This document shows, one piece after another, positions 34,069 through 43,380 of a DNA stretch of 64,000 nucleotides. The notes under the pieces were generated by a model. It had not been told where the DNA came from. It did no database searches and worked only from the letters and a program-made list of their open reading frames with translations. The position numbers were made by a program, and so were the translations under genes. Origin of the DNA: Clostridiaceae bacterium (GTDB taxonomy: Bacteria; Bacillota; Clostridia; Lachnospirales; Lachnospiraceae); the NCBI GenBank assembly GCA_910574345.1, contig CAJSZV010000010.1, positions 124,001 through 188,000 on the forward strand, given 5' to 3'. The stretch's first letter is position 1; each line of letters begins with the position of its first letter.

Positions 34069-36450
34069 ATGATCGAAAAAAGCTCATTGGTATCGGAACT
34101 GCCCAAAAGTCTGATTCAGTGGTATCAGTTTCGTGAAGAAACTCAGGCTTTATTCATATCCGGCGGACAGGATTGCTTTGAAGTGCTGCCAAAAGCTATG
34201 ATGGAATGGGGGGTGAATGTTAACTGTAAAAATCTTTCGGACTTTGAAATGGCAGGCCCACAGGGATACGGTGAATCTACAACTGCCGGCCTTATGGAAG
34301 ACAGCCGGAAAGAATATGATTATATTGTCTTTGCCGGAGCTTTGGAGAGAAGTAAAAATCCAAAAGCCTTTCTTCAAATGCTTTATGAGCTTTTAACACC
34401 TAACGGCACTTTGCTTATAGGTGCCGATAACCGCTTGGGGATTCGCTTCTTTTGCGGGGATAGGGATTCATTTACAGAAAAGAATTTTGACGGTATCGAA
34501 AATTACCGGCGGATTGGAACGCTGGAGTGGAATGGGCTGAATGGACGGGCTTATGCGAAGGCAGAGCTGATTCAGATGTTAGAGAAAGCCGGCTTCAAAC
34601 ATCATAGATTTTATTCTGTATTGCCGGAGTGGACCAGACCACAGATACTGTGTGCAGAGGACAGCATTCCTCAGGAAAAATTAAATGAAATGGTGATTCC
34701 TCAATATCACAGCCCGGATTCAGTCTTTTTGGAGGAAGAATATCTTTATGATACATTAATCGAGAACGGCCTTTTTCATATTATGTCCAATGGCTATCTG
34801 ATCGAATGTCCTTTAGACGGCAGTTTTGCTGATGCCAATCAGGTAATCACTTCCATAGAAAGCGGAAAAGAAGAGGCTCTGGCTTCTATATTAAGAAAAG
34901 ACGGAACTGTTGAAATACGCGCCCTCTACAGAGATGGTCAAAAAAAAATAGACCAGTTGCCAGACTATATGACAGATCTTCAAAAACACGGAATAAAGAT
35001 GATGGAACTCAAGAGGAAGGATGGCTCTCTTGTAATGCCCTGCAAAAGGGGGGAGGAAGCAATCGATTACTTTAGAAGGCTTCTATATAAAGATAAGGAC
35101 TGTTTTTTAAAAGAACTGGATCGTTTTCTGGATCTGATCAGGAATTCTTCAGAAATTATTCCCTATGAGGATGTGGATTGGGAACACTTTGACCCGGATT
35201 GGAACCGGAGAAAGAAAGATGACCCAGGAAAGGATAAGTGGAGAAGAATTGCTTATGGTGATGGGGGAGAGCCAGAAGATTTGGGTGTGGTATTGAAAAA
35301 GGGTTATATAGACCTGATTCCCCAAAAGTGTCTTTATATTGATGGGGAATTTGTGTTCTATGATCAGGAATATTGTCTGGAGCAGCTGCCGGTTTATGTG
35401 ATTTTTAAGCGGGCGATTGATGGAATCTACAGGAGAATTGCACGGGAAAAGGCGTTGATTTCGAAAGATGAGCTGCAAAAGAGATATCATTTGAAAGAAT
35501 ATGAGAGATTATGGGGAGCCTATATTGGACGATTTATAGAGCGCATTCAGGGAGAAAAGGAACTTTTAGAATATCACCAGCGTTGCCGGCGTGACTGGAC
35601 CATTGTGAATGCCAACCGCTACCGGATAAATTATTCTGAAAAGGAATATGAAAGAGTATTTAAGGATATTTTTAAAGGGACGCAGGGAAGAAAACTTTAT
35701 CTGTTTGGGTCGGGAATTTTTGCAGAAAAATTTTTGGAGCAGTTCGGCTCTGACTATGAGATTGCGGGAATTTTAGATAACAACCCTGATAAGTGGGGAA
35801 AGGAATTGTCAGGAATCAGAATTTCTTCGCCAAAGGTTCTTAAGTCCCTTCCGGATGACTCTTATAAAGTGATGATCTGTATTAAAAACTGTGTTCCTAT
35901 TATGCAGCAGCTGAAACTTGGACTCGGAGTTTCTAATTACAGCGTCTATGACTGGCATCAGGAATATCCCAGAAAATTGCCTGTACAGACAGGGGTGATT
36001 CAACACGAAAAGGGAGGAGCGAAAAAATATCATATTGGGTATATTGCCGGAGTCTTTGACCTGTTTCATATGGGACATTTGAATATGTTTAGAAGGGCCA
36101 AGGAACAGTGCGACTACCTGATCGTGGGTGTGGTCAGCGATGAAAGTGTCATGGTCAATAAAAAGACTATGCCTTATATGCCTCTTGATGAGAGAATGGA
36201 ACTGGTTCGTTCCTGTCGATATGTAGATGAGGTGGTGGCGCTTCCAACTTATAACGGAGATACGGATGAGGCTTACCGCAGATATCAGTTTGATGTGCAG
36301 TTTTCCGGCAGTGACTATGCGGATGATCCGATGTGGCTGGCCAAAAAGGCTTATCTGGAGAAGAGGGGGGCAAATATGGTGTTTTTTCCATATACTCAGT
36401 CTACCAGCTCTACAAAGCTTAAGGAATTAATTGAAAAGAGACTTTTGTAA
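34069..36450 (+). CDS. Methyltransferase, kinase-like region, Rossmann-like domain and cytidylyltransferase fusion
   Basis: A 793-aa paralogue of the upstream gene with an extra C-terminal domain. Methyltransferase: YDYIVFAGALERSKNPKAFLQML, LLIGADNRLGIRFFCGDRDSF. Middle region: IDLIPQKCLYIDGEFVFYDQEY, where the Asn of the kinase-like loop is replaced by Lys. Module: LYLFGSGIFAEKFLEQF, IAGILDNNPDKWG. Residues about 650-793 are a TagD-like cytidylyltransferase: GYIAGVFDLFHMGHLNMF with HMGH at 667-670, and TQSTSSTKLKELI near the end. It could form a CDP-alcohol while acting on the same glycan. A strong RBS (TAGGAGG) precedes it. It is the last gene of the glycan locus. Confidence 0.8.
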   Translation: MIEKSSLVSELPKSLIQWYQFREETQALFISGGQDCFEVLPKAMMEWGVNVNCKNLSDFEMAGPQGYGESTTAGLMEDSRKEYDYIVFAGALERSKNPKAFLQMLYELLTPNGTLLIGADNRLGIRFFCGDRDSFTEKNFDGIENYRRIGTLEWNGLNGRAYAKAELIQMLEKAGFKHHRFYSVLPEWTRPQILCAEDSIPQEKLNEMVIPQYHSPDSVFLEEEYLYDTLIENGLFHIMSNGYLIECPLDGSFADANQVITSIESGKEEALASILRKDGTVEIRALYRDGQKKIDQLPDYMTDLQKHGIKMMELKRKDGSLVMPCKRGEEAIDYFRRLLYKDKDCFLKELDRFLDLIRNSSEIIPYEDVDWEHFDPDWNRRKKDDPGKDKWRRIAYGDGGEPEDLGVVLKKGYIDLIPQKCLYIDGEFVFYDQEYCLEQLPVYVIFKRAIDGIYRRIAREKALISKDELQKRYHLKEYERLWGAYIGRFIERIQGEKELLEYHQRCRRDWTIVNANRYRINYSEKEYERVFKDIFKGTQGRKLYLFGSGIFAEKFLEQFGSDYEIAGILDNNPDKWGKELSGIRISSPKVLKSLPDDSYKVMICIKNCVPIMQQLKLGLGVSNYSVYDWHQEYPRKLPVQTGVIQHEKGGAKKYHIGYIAGVFDLFHMGHLNMFRRAKEQCDYLIVGVVSDESVMVNKKTMPYMPLDERMELVRSCRYVDEVVALPTYNGDTDEAYRRYQFDVQFSGSDYADDPMWLAKKAYLEKRGANMVFFPYTQSTSSTKLKELIEKRLL

Positions 36451-36507
36451 TCAGCTGTATCTAAATTGTTGAACGAAAGATATGTTATGGGAATGAATAT
36501 AATGAAT

Positions 36508-36550
36508 ATGGCAGGCACCCCGGCCCCAAAACCGCCGGCGTGCCTGCCAT
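36508..36550. terminator. Bidirectional terminator between convergent genes
   Basis: An 11-bp perfect stem (ATGGCAGGCAC with GTGCCTGCCAT) enclosing further GC pairing. It lies between the end of the glycan locus (+) and the end of the FMN-binding lipoprotein gene (-). Confidence 0.8.
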
Positions 36551-36569
36551 TAAAATTCCTTTGATTTAA

Positions 36570-38315
36570 TTATTCTCCGATAGTAATACTGGTATCCTTA
36601 GCAACGCTCCATGCCTTCTCAACAGCGCCCAGGAGATCGCCATGGGGATCCCGAAGGCTCATAGTAGCGCCGGAGATGCTGTCCAGCTCCTGTTTCTGTT
36701 CATCACTTAAGGCTTCCAGCTTTTTCACATCCTCTTCTTTATCAGAAGCGCCGTGGAGAGGCCTGCCGTTCAGATCAGAGCAGCTGGCTGCAAACCATGC
36801 ACTGACCTCGTCAGTGGTCATACCTGCAAAGAACTCTTCAAAGAGATCCATCTCCTGTGCCCAGGTGCCGGAATTTAACTTGTAGGTGTCGCCTCTCTCC
36901 CTCTTGGTAGCCCAGGAGTCAATTTGGGCAAGGAAAGTGTCCTCAGTCTGTTCCAGAACCGTATCAACCTTCTCGTCATGATCTTCGTCAGCGTTGTAGG
37001 TATGTCCCGGGAAACCGGTAAGTTTCGGCATATGCTCGCCGTCATAGTTGGGTGTGGCCACTTCCATCACATCGGTGTAGAGGGCGATGATCTTGCCGCC
37101 TGCGTCAAAGCAGGCGCCTGCTGCCTGGGTGTTGAAGCTGTAGACTCCCACATCCTTATCGTCCTTGCCTGGGCCTAAGCGGCCGGTGTTGGTGATGCCA
37201 AGACCGATCTTGGCCACACTGTCAGCCTCTACAGGACGTCTGTTCTCATAAGCTTTCTCGATAGCGGCGATAAGATTGCCGTGGGCATCGTTTAAGGACA
37301 TGGTGGCGGATGAGATAGCGTCAAGGGCAGCTTTCTCTTCTTCTGATAACGCGTTATATTTGGCTACATCTTCCTCTTTCTCGGAGGTCCCGTGAAGAGG
37401 TCTTCCGTTGAGATCAGAACAGTAGGACGTATACCATTCTTTTACCTCAGCCACAGTCATGCCACGGAATGTCTCTTCGAAGAGATCCATCTCTTCTTCC
37501 CAGGTGCCGGAATTCAGCTTGTAGGTATTGCCCCGCTCTCTTTTGGTAACCCAGGAATCAATCTGTGCCAGATAAGTGTCGTCGGTCTGCTCCAGAACCG
37601 TGTCCACTTTTTCATCGTGGTCTTCATCGGCATTGTAGCTTTGTCCAGGGAAACCTGTAAGCTTGGGCATGTGTTCGCCGTCGTAGTTGGGAGTGGCAAC
37701 TTCCAGCTGGTCCACTTCCAGATCAAGAATCTTGCCGCTGTCATCAAAGAGCACATAGGCGATGACTTCGTTGATGCTGTAGACGCCGGTATCCTTGTCG
37801 TCCTTGCCGGGGCCTAAGCGGCCGCTTGAGAAGAAGCCTATGCCGTGGGACAGTCCGGTTGCCGATACCTCTTTCTGTTCTTTGCCGTCATTGCCTTCGG
37901 TTTCTATGCCGAGAGCACGGCGGACGGCGTCAAATGCACCGTTGGAAGTCCATGTGGCGCCGGATACGGCATCCACACCGTCGATGGCGCCTTTTTCTAT
38001 AATAGCTGCCTGCAGGGATTCAAGGGCGGCGCCGCCGATGGCAGGGGTCTCGCCGTCCCCTGTAAGTTTGAGATCGACGATCTTGTCTCCGTCAAGAGTT
38101 ACCTCCGCCGTAATGGTTCCGCCGTATCCTTCGGCCTCGCCTGTTACGACTGTGGTTTCTTTTGCTGGTTCTGTGGCTGCCTGTGTCTGAGCAGCCGTGG
38201 TAGTTTCCGGTGCAGCCGTAGTGTTGTCAGCCTGCTGTCCGGAGCCGCTCTGCCCGCATGCCGCAAGACCTGTGCTCACGGCGAGAAGAGCTCCCGCTAA
38301 TAATGTTTTTTTCAT
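36570..38315 (-). CDS. FMN-binding domain lipoprotein with two tandem 190-residue repeats
   Basis: A 581-aa exported protein. The start at MKKTLLAGALLAV has GGGAGA upstream; an in-frame ATG 21 codons earlier lacks an RBS. The signal peptide ends in a lipobox (GLAACGQ) and is followed by a Thr/Ala-rich linker. Residues about 60-140 are an FMN_bind domain with DAVSGATWTSNG, where Thr can be covalently flavinylated as in NqrC/RnfG. Then come two homologous modules of about 190 residues (each with GRLGPGKDDKD, VATPNYDGEHMPKLTGFPG, CSDLNGRPLHG). These end in AISSATMSL and SISGATMSL, suggesting degenerate or further flavin sites. It probably takes part in extracytoplasmic electron transfer. Confidence 0.88.
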   Translation of the reverse strand: MKKTLLAGALLAVSTGLAACGQSGSGQQADNTTAAPETTTAAQTQAATEPAKETTVVTGEAEGYGGTITAEVTLDGDKIVDLKLTGDGETPAIGGAALESLQAAIIEKGAIDGVDAVSGATWTSNGAFDAVRRALGIETEGNDGKEQKEVSATGLSHGIGFFSSGRLGPGKDDKDTGVYSINEVIAYVLFDDSGKILDLEVDQLEVATPNYDGEHMPKLTGFPGQSYNADEDHDEKVDTVLEQTDDTYLAQIDSWVTKRERGNTYKLNSGTWEEEMDLFEETFRGMTVAEVKEWYTSYCSDLNGRPLHGTSEKEEDVAKYNALSEEEKAALDAISSATMSLNDAHGNLIAAIEKAYENRRPVEADSVAKIGLGITNTGRLGPGKDDKDVGVYSFNTQAAGACFDAGGKIIALYTDVMEVATPNYDGEHMPKLTGFPGHTYNADEDHDEKVDTVLEQTEDTFLAQIDSWATKRERGDTYKLNSGTWAQEMDLFEEFFAGMTTDEVSAWFAASCSDLNGRPLHGASDKEEDVKKLEALSDEQKQELDSISGATMSLRDPHGDLLGAVEKAWSVAKDTSITIGE

Positions 38316-38349
38316 ATAGATGTTCTCCCTTTTGTTTTTAGGTGACAGT

Positions 38350-38378
38350 AGTATATCATTTACGCAAAAAATTGTCAA
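38350..38378 (-). promoter_or_regulatory. Sigma-A promoter of the FMN-binding lipoprotein gene
   Basis: On the minus strand TTGACA (38373-38378), a 17-bp spacer and TATACT (38350-38355), a near-consensus promoter. It lies 35 bp upstream of the start codon. Confidence 0.8.
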
Positions 38379-38547
38379 TTATTCTAACAAAAAATGGGAA
38401 ATGGGGAATAAAAAATGGGAATTTTGTACAATGAAAGGTCTGTATTTACTTCCTTATTCCCAAATTCAAAAAAATGTGGTAGAATAGGAGCGACAGCATT
38501 GAGCAGTCCGAGAAAATTATGAAATACCAATGACAGAGGGAGACGTT

Positions 38548-39936
38548 ATGAAAGCGAAGTTAAGCCTGTTTTTAGTTTGCGTCGTGCTGGCAGGCGGATG
38601 CAAGCGATATGAACGGATTGACGAACCGGTTACCGCACCGGCACCTGTGGTGGTGACCAGAGGTCAGGAAGAGACAGAAGAGGTTGAACAGGAGACATCA
38701 GAGGTTCAGATTCAGGTGACAACAGAGCCCTGGAGGCCGAAACGTACTCCGGTGAAAGTAAAGGGAATCTATATTTCCGCCTATGTGGCAGGAACAGGAA
38801 GTATGATGGATGAGATCATCCGCCATATTGACGAGACTGAGATCAATGCAGTGGTCATCGATGTGAAAGACGACAACGGAAGGATCACTTTTTCCATGGA
38901 TACTCCCATGGTTAACGAGATCGGAGCCGTTAAAAAGTTTATTCCCGATATTGAAGGGTTAATGAAGAAGCTAAAGGAGCATAATATCTATACCATTGCC
39001 AGGGTGGTGGCGTTCAGGGATCCCTATCTGCCGGAGCAAAAACCGGAACTGGCTTTAAAGCTGGCGGACGGAAGCATCTACCGGGACAACAAAGGGATGG
39101 CCTGGGTTAATCCATACAAAAAAGAGCTGTGGGATTACCTGGTAGAGGTGGGCATCGGGGCCCACGAGGCAGGATTTGACGAGGTACAGTTTGACTATAT
39201 TCGCTTTTCTACGGAGAAGGGAGTCAATAACGTAGTCTATGACGAGGCGGATACAGGCGGACGGAGCAAGACGGATATTATCACGGAGTTTGTTGGTTAT
39301 GCATATGAGCGGCTGGCGGCTGAGGACATCTATGTGGCGGCGGATGTGTTTGGCGCCATCATCGGCGGCGGAGTGGATTCCGACGCTGTAGGACAGTCCT
39401 ACGGGGATATGGCAGAACATTTGGACTATATCTGTCCCATGATCTATCCATCCCACTATGGAGACGGGAATTTTGGAATCGAACATCCGGATACACAGCC
39501 CTATGATACCATTTTGGCGGCTCTTCAGGGTTCAAAAGAAGATTTAGGCGGACATACCAAAGAAAGCGGGGAGCAGATCGTGGTTCGTCCCTGGCTTCAG
39601 GATTTCACAGCGTCCTATCTGGCCAACTACATCGAATATGGCCCGACTCAGGTGCGCCAGCAGATTCAGGCGGTCTATGATGCGGGATATGATGAATGGA
39701 TGCTGTGGAGCGCAGCCTGCAGATACCACTGGGACGGGTTAAAGACTCCAGAGGAAGCAGAGACGGAACAGAAACAGATTATGGAATCCAGGGCGGCCGC
39801 CCAGCAGGAGACTTCTCCTGCCCTTCAGACAGAGACTTCCGGCCCGCAGCTTCCCGACGGCTCTGCAGAGGCACAAAGGATCGAGGCTCCCAAGACCGTG
39901 GGACTGGTTCGGAGAATAAGCAGAAAAGCGGCGTAG
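38548..39936 (+). CDS. Putative glycoside hydrolase-like lipoprotein (DUF4015 family)
   Basis: A 462-aa protein. The start at MKAKLSLFLVCVVLAGGCKR has GAGGGAGA upstream; the longer ATG start six codons earlier does not. The N-terminus is a signal peptide with a lipobox-like LAGGC. The catalytic-like barrel begins near residue 75: VKGIYISAYVAG, INAVVIDVKDDNGRITF, YTIARVVAFRDPYL, FDEVQFDYIRFST, VAADVFGAIIGGG and DYICPMIYPSHYGDGNFG. This matches DUF4015, a family predicted to be TIM-barrel glycoside hydrolases. The C-terminal 60 residues are polar and low-complexity. It is divergent from the FMN lipoprotein. The substrate is unknown, perhaps cell wall glycan. Confidence 0.85.
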   Translation: MKAKLSLFLVCVVLAGGCKRYERIDEPVTAPAPVVVTRGQEETEEVEQETSEVQIQVTTEPWRPKRTPVKVKGIYISAYVAGTGSMMDEIIRHIDETEINAVVIDVKDDNGRITFSMDTPMVNEIGAVKKFIPDIEGLMKKLKEHNIYTIARVVAFRDPYLPEQKPELALKLADGSIYRDNKGMAWVNPYKKELWDYLVEVGIGAHEAGFDEVQFDYIRFSTEKGVNNVVYDEADTGGRSKTDIITEFVGYAYERLAAEDIYVAADVFGAIIGGGVDSDAVGQSYGDMAEHLDYICPMIYPSHYGDGNFGIEHPDTQPYDTILAALQGSKEDLGGHTKESGEQIVVRPWLQDFTASYLANYIEYGPTQVRQQIQAVYDAGYDEWMLWSAACRYHWDGLKTPEEAETEQKQIMESRAAAQQETSPALQTETSGPQLPDGSAEAQRIEAPKTVGLVRRISRKAA

Positions 39937-39982
39937 TGAAAAGAGAGTTTATATAAGCCGCAGACGGAAAAGAGGAATCCAT

Positions 39983-40504
39983 ATGGACAGAACCCCAAAG
40001 CCAGGGGAGATATATAAACATTTTAAGAATAAGCGGTATCAGATCGTAGCTGTGGCAGAACATACGGAGACCGGAGAAGAGCTGGTGATCTATCAGGCTC
40101 TTTACGGCACATATGGGATTTATGCCAGGCCTCTTGCCATGTTTATGGGAGAGGTGGATAGAGAAAAATATCCGGATGTCCGGCAGCGGTACCGCTTTGA
40201 AAAGATGGAGAAGGAAAGCCTTGCGTGTGAAGAGAAAGAGACACCGGCATTACAGTCACAAGAACAAGAACAGTCCCAGTCACCCTTAAGTCCTCTGTTG
40301 CTGCCTTTCGTGGAAGCAGAGGATTTCGACGTAAAACTGGAGATTTTATCGGTCATGGCTGACAAGGTCACCCAGGAAGAACTGGACATTCTTCATGAGG
40401 CTCTTGACCTTCCCAAAGGAACTGGAAGTCCAGAGGAACAGATGCGTTCCTTAAAACAATACCTGGAGATGCGCAGGAAATTTGAAGGGGCAAGACTTCG
40501 CTGA
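39983..40504 (+). CDS. DUF1653 domain protein
   Basis: A 173-aa cytoplasmic protein. The first 65 residues ([50 protein letters not shown]) match DUF1653, a small domain with no established function. The linker is Gln/Ser-rich, and the C-terminal 60 residues ([24 protein letters not shown]) are predicted helical. It lies 20 bp ahead of uvrC and is probably co-transcribed with it. Confidence 0.85.
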   Translation: MDRTPKPGEIYKHFKNKRYQIVAVAEHTETGEELVIYQALYGTYGIYARPLAMFMGEVDREKYPDVRQRYRFEKMEKESLACEEKETPALQSQEQEQSQSPLSPLLLPFVEAEDFDVKLEILSVMADKVTQEELDILHEALDLPKGTGSPEEQMRSLKQYLEMRRKFEGARLR

Positions 40505-40524
40505 AAGGAAAGGAAACGCTGGCC

Positions 40525-42399
40525 ATGGACCAGGAACCGATATTCAACATCGAAGAGGAACTAAAAAAGCTCCCGGCGCAGCCGGGAGTCTATATTATGC
40601 ATGATGCCAAAGATGAGATCATCTATGTGGGCAAGGCCATCAGCCTGAAAAACCGGGTGCGGCAGTATTTCCAGAGCAGCCGTAATAAGACTGCCAAGAT
40701 TGAGCAGATGGTGTCCAGGATAGTCAGATTTGAATATATCATCACGGATTCGGAGCTGGAGGCTCTGGTGCTGGAATGCAATCTGATCAAAGAACACCGG
40801 CCCCGTTACAACACCATGTTAAAAGACGATAAGGCTTATCCCTATATCAAAGTGACCGTAGAGGAGGATTTCCCCAGGGTCATGTTCTCCAGGACCATGA
40901 AGAAAGATAAGAACAAGTACTTTGGCCCCTATACCAGCGCGGGAGCGGTGAACGATACCGTGGATTTGATCCATAAGCTCTATCGTCTGCGGACCTGCAG
41001 CCGGAACCTGCCTAAGGATACGGGAAAGGACAGACCCTGCCTGAATTACCATATTAAGCAGTGCGATGCTCCGTGCCAGGGATATATAAGCAAAGAAGAG
41101 TATGGAAAATCCGTGGAGGAGGCATTGGATTTTCTCAACGGGCGTTATAAAAAACTTTTGGATATCCTGGAACAGAGGATGACGCAAGCATCCCAGCGAA
41201 TGGATTTTGAGAAGGCCATTGAGTACCGGGAACTTTTAAACAGTGTGAAGAAAGTGGCCCAGAAGCAGAAGATCACAAGCAGCACCATGGAAGACAGGGA
41301 TATTATTGCCATGGCAAAGGATGATACGGATGCGGTGGTACAGGTGTTTTTTGTGAGAGAGGGCAAGATCATCGGCCGGGATCATTTTCATGTGACTGTG
41401 GGGGCGGCAGAGGAGGACAGACAGGTCCTCACCAGTTTTGTGAAGCAGTTCTATTCGGGAACGCCTTTTGTGCCTAAGGAATTGTGGATGCAGACGGAGC
41501 CGGAGGACAGCGAGATCATCATAAAGTGGCTCAGTGCCAAAAGAGGGCAGAAGGTGAAGATCACAGTGCCTCAGAAGGGCCAGAAAGAACGGCTTGTGGA
41601 ATTGGCGGAGAAAAATGCGGCTCTGGTGCTGTCTCAGGATAAGGAGAAGATTAAGAGGGAAGAACTCAGAACCATCGGGGCCATGAATCAGATCGGCAGT
41701 ATCATCGGCCTGGATCATGTAAGGCGCATCGAAGCCTATGATATCTCCAATACCAGTGGTTTGGAATCCGTAGGTTCCATGGTGGTATATGAGGACGGAA
41801 AGCCGAGGCGCAGCGATTATCGGAAGTTTAAGATACAGACCGTGAAGGGACCCAATGATTACGCTTCCATGAAAGAGGTTCTTACCAGGCGGTTTACCCA
41901 TGGGATGGAGGAGGCCGAGGCACTGATAAGAGACGGGATTGATAAAAAGCTGGGAAGTTTTACCAGATTTCCCGATCTTATCATGATGGACGGAGGCCGG
42001 GGACAAGTGAATATTGCACTGGAGGTCCTTGATGAACTGGGACTTGCCATTCCGGTGTGCGGCATGGTAAAAGATGACAGTCATCGCACCAGGGGCCTGT
42101 ATTATAATAATGTGGAGCTGCCTATTGACAGGCACTCTGAGGGGTTTAAGCTGATTACAAGGATACAGGATGAGGCCCATCGGTTTGCCATCGAATACCA
42201 TCGGAGTCTTAGAGGAAAGGGCCAGGTAAAGTCGGTTTTAGATGATATTCCCCATATCGGCCCTGCCAGAAGGAAGGCTCTTATGCGGAAGTTTAAGTCC
42301 TTGGAGGCAGTGAAGGAGGCTGCTTTGGAGGAACTCATGGAGACTCCCGGAATGAACCGGAAGTCCGCCCAGAGCGTGTACGATTTTTTCAGGCAATAA
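40525..42399 (+). CDS. uvrC: Excinuclease ABC subunit C (UvrC)
   Basis: A 624-aa UvrC of normal length. It makes the dual incisions in nucleotide excision repair with UvrA and UvrB. Domains in order: GIY-YIG nuclease ([30 protein letters not shown]), the Cys-containing segment ([18 protein letters not shown]), UVR motif ([12 protein letters not shown]...[17 protein letters not shown], near 205-240), the RNase H-like 5' nuclease ([39 protein letters not shown]), and a C-terminal helix-hairpin-helix ([36 protein letters not shown]). It begins the core block that continues with hprK. Confidence 0.98.
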   Translation: MDQEPIFNIEEELKKLPAQPGVYIMHDAKDEIIYVGKAISLKNRVRQYFQSSRNKTAKIEQMVSRIVRFEYIITDSELEALVLECNLIKEHRPRYNTMLKDDKAYPYIKVTVEEDFPRVMFSRTMKKDKNKYFGPYTSAGAVNDTVDLIHKLYRLRTCSRNLPKDTGKDRPCLNYHIKQCDAPCQGYISKEEYGKSVEEALDFLNGRYKKLLDILEQRMTQASQRMDFEKAIEYRELLNSVKKVAQKQKITSSTMEDRDIIAMAKDDTDAVVQVFFVREGKIIGRDHFHVTVGAAEEDRQVLTSFVKQFYSGTPFVPKELWMQTEPEDSEIIIKWLSAKRGQKVKITVPQKGQKERLVELAEKNAALVLSQDKEKIKREELRTIGAMNQIGSIIGLDHVRRIEAYDISNTSGLESVGSMVVYEDGKPRRSDYRKFKIQTVKGPNDYASMKEVLTRRFTHGMEEAEALIRDGIDKKLGSFTRFPDLIMMDGGRGQVNIALEVLDELGLAIPVCGMVKDDSHRTRGLYYNNVELPIDRHSEGFKLITRIQDEAHRFAIEYHRSLRGKGQVKSVLDDIPHIGPARRKALMRKFKSLEAVKEAALEELMETPGMNRKSAQSVYDFFRQ

Positions 42400-42426
42400 A
42401 ACGAATGGAAGAAGGAGAACCGGAAT

Positions 42427-43356
42427 ATGTATGGAGTAACGGTCGCAGAACTGATTGAAAAGATGAAGCTGAAAAATGTGACTCCGGAGATTGATGTGGA
42501 GAAGGCGGTGCTGACCCATCCGGATGTGAACCGCCCTGCATTGCAGCTGGCAGGTTTTTTTGACCATTTTGATAAGGACAGAGTGCAGATCATCGGATTT
42601 GTGGAGCAGGAATATATCCGGCAGATGGATCCGGAGAGAAAGATGAAGGTTTATGACCAGCTGCTGGCGGAGAGGATTCCCTGTCTGATCTTCAGCCGGG
42701 GATTTATGCCGGAGGAGGATCTGCTGGCGCTGTGCAATCACTATGATGTGCCCTGTATGGTATCGGAGCAGAGTACGTCGGACTTAATGGCGGAGATCAT
42801 CCGCTGGCTGAAAGTGAAGCTGGCTCCCTGCATCAGCATCCACGGAGTGCTGGTGGATGTATTCGGCGAGGGCGTGCTGATCATGGGCGAAAGCGGTATC
42901 GGCAAAAGCGAGGCGGCTCTGGAACTGGTGAAAAGAGGACATCGTCTGGTTACGGATGACGTGGTACAGATTAAGAAAGTCAGTGACGAGACGCTGGTAG
43001 GTTCGGCGCCGGATATTACCAGGCATTTCATTGAACTGCGCGGTATCGGGATTATTGATGTGAAGAGTCTTTATGGTGTGGAGAGCATTAAGGACACCCA
43101 GGCTATTGATATGGTGATCAAACTGGAAGAATGGGACAGGGATAAGGAATATGACCGTCTGGGTCTGGAAGACCAGTATATTGAGTTTTTAGGCAATCAG
43201 GTGGTATCTCATGCCATTCCCATCCGTCCGGGGCGGAATCTGGCGATCATCGTGGAGACGGCAGCCATTAATTACAGGCAGAAGAAGATGGGGTATAATG
43301 CGGCAAAGGAACTGTACAACCGGGTACAGGCTAATCTGACAAGGGCAAAACAATAA
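42427..43356 (+). CDS. hprK: HPr kinase/phosphorylase
   Basis: A 309-aa bifunctional enzyme that phosphorylates and dephosphorylates Ser46 of HPr or Crh, the central switch of carbon catabolite repression in Firmicutes. The N-terminal domain (residues 1-130) precedes the Walker A motif GESGIGKSEAALELVKRGHRLVTDDVV near 155. The family signature GIGIIDVKSLYGVESIKD and the C-terminal phosphorylase segment (IPIRPGRNLAIIVETAAINYRQKKMGYNAA) are present. Its target, a Crh-like protein, is encoded 2.9 kb downstream in the same block. Confidence 0.97.
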   Translation: MYGVTVAELIEKMKLKNVTPEIDVEKAVLTHPDVNRPALQLAGFFDHFDKDRVQIIGFVEQEYIRQMDPERKMKVYDQLLAERIPCLIFSRGFMPEEDLLALCNHYDVPCMVSEQSTSDLMAEIIRWLKVKLAPCISIHGVLVDVFGEGVLIMGESGIGKSEAALELVKRGHRLVTDDVVQIKKVSDETLVGSAPDITRHFIELRGIGIIDVKSLYGVESIKDTQAIDMVIKLEEWDRDKEYDRLGLEDQYIEFLGNQVVSHAIPIRPGRNLAIIVETAAINYRQKKMGYNAAKELYNRVQANLTRAKQ

Positions 43357-43380
43357 TTATAAAAAGTCAGGGGAATGAAG

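Noticed and set aside
41236-42201. 321-codon minus-strand frame opposite uvrC
   Set aside because: Shadow of a clear uvrC; composition is typical of antisense frames.
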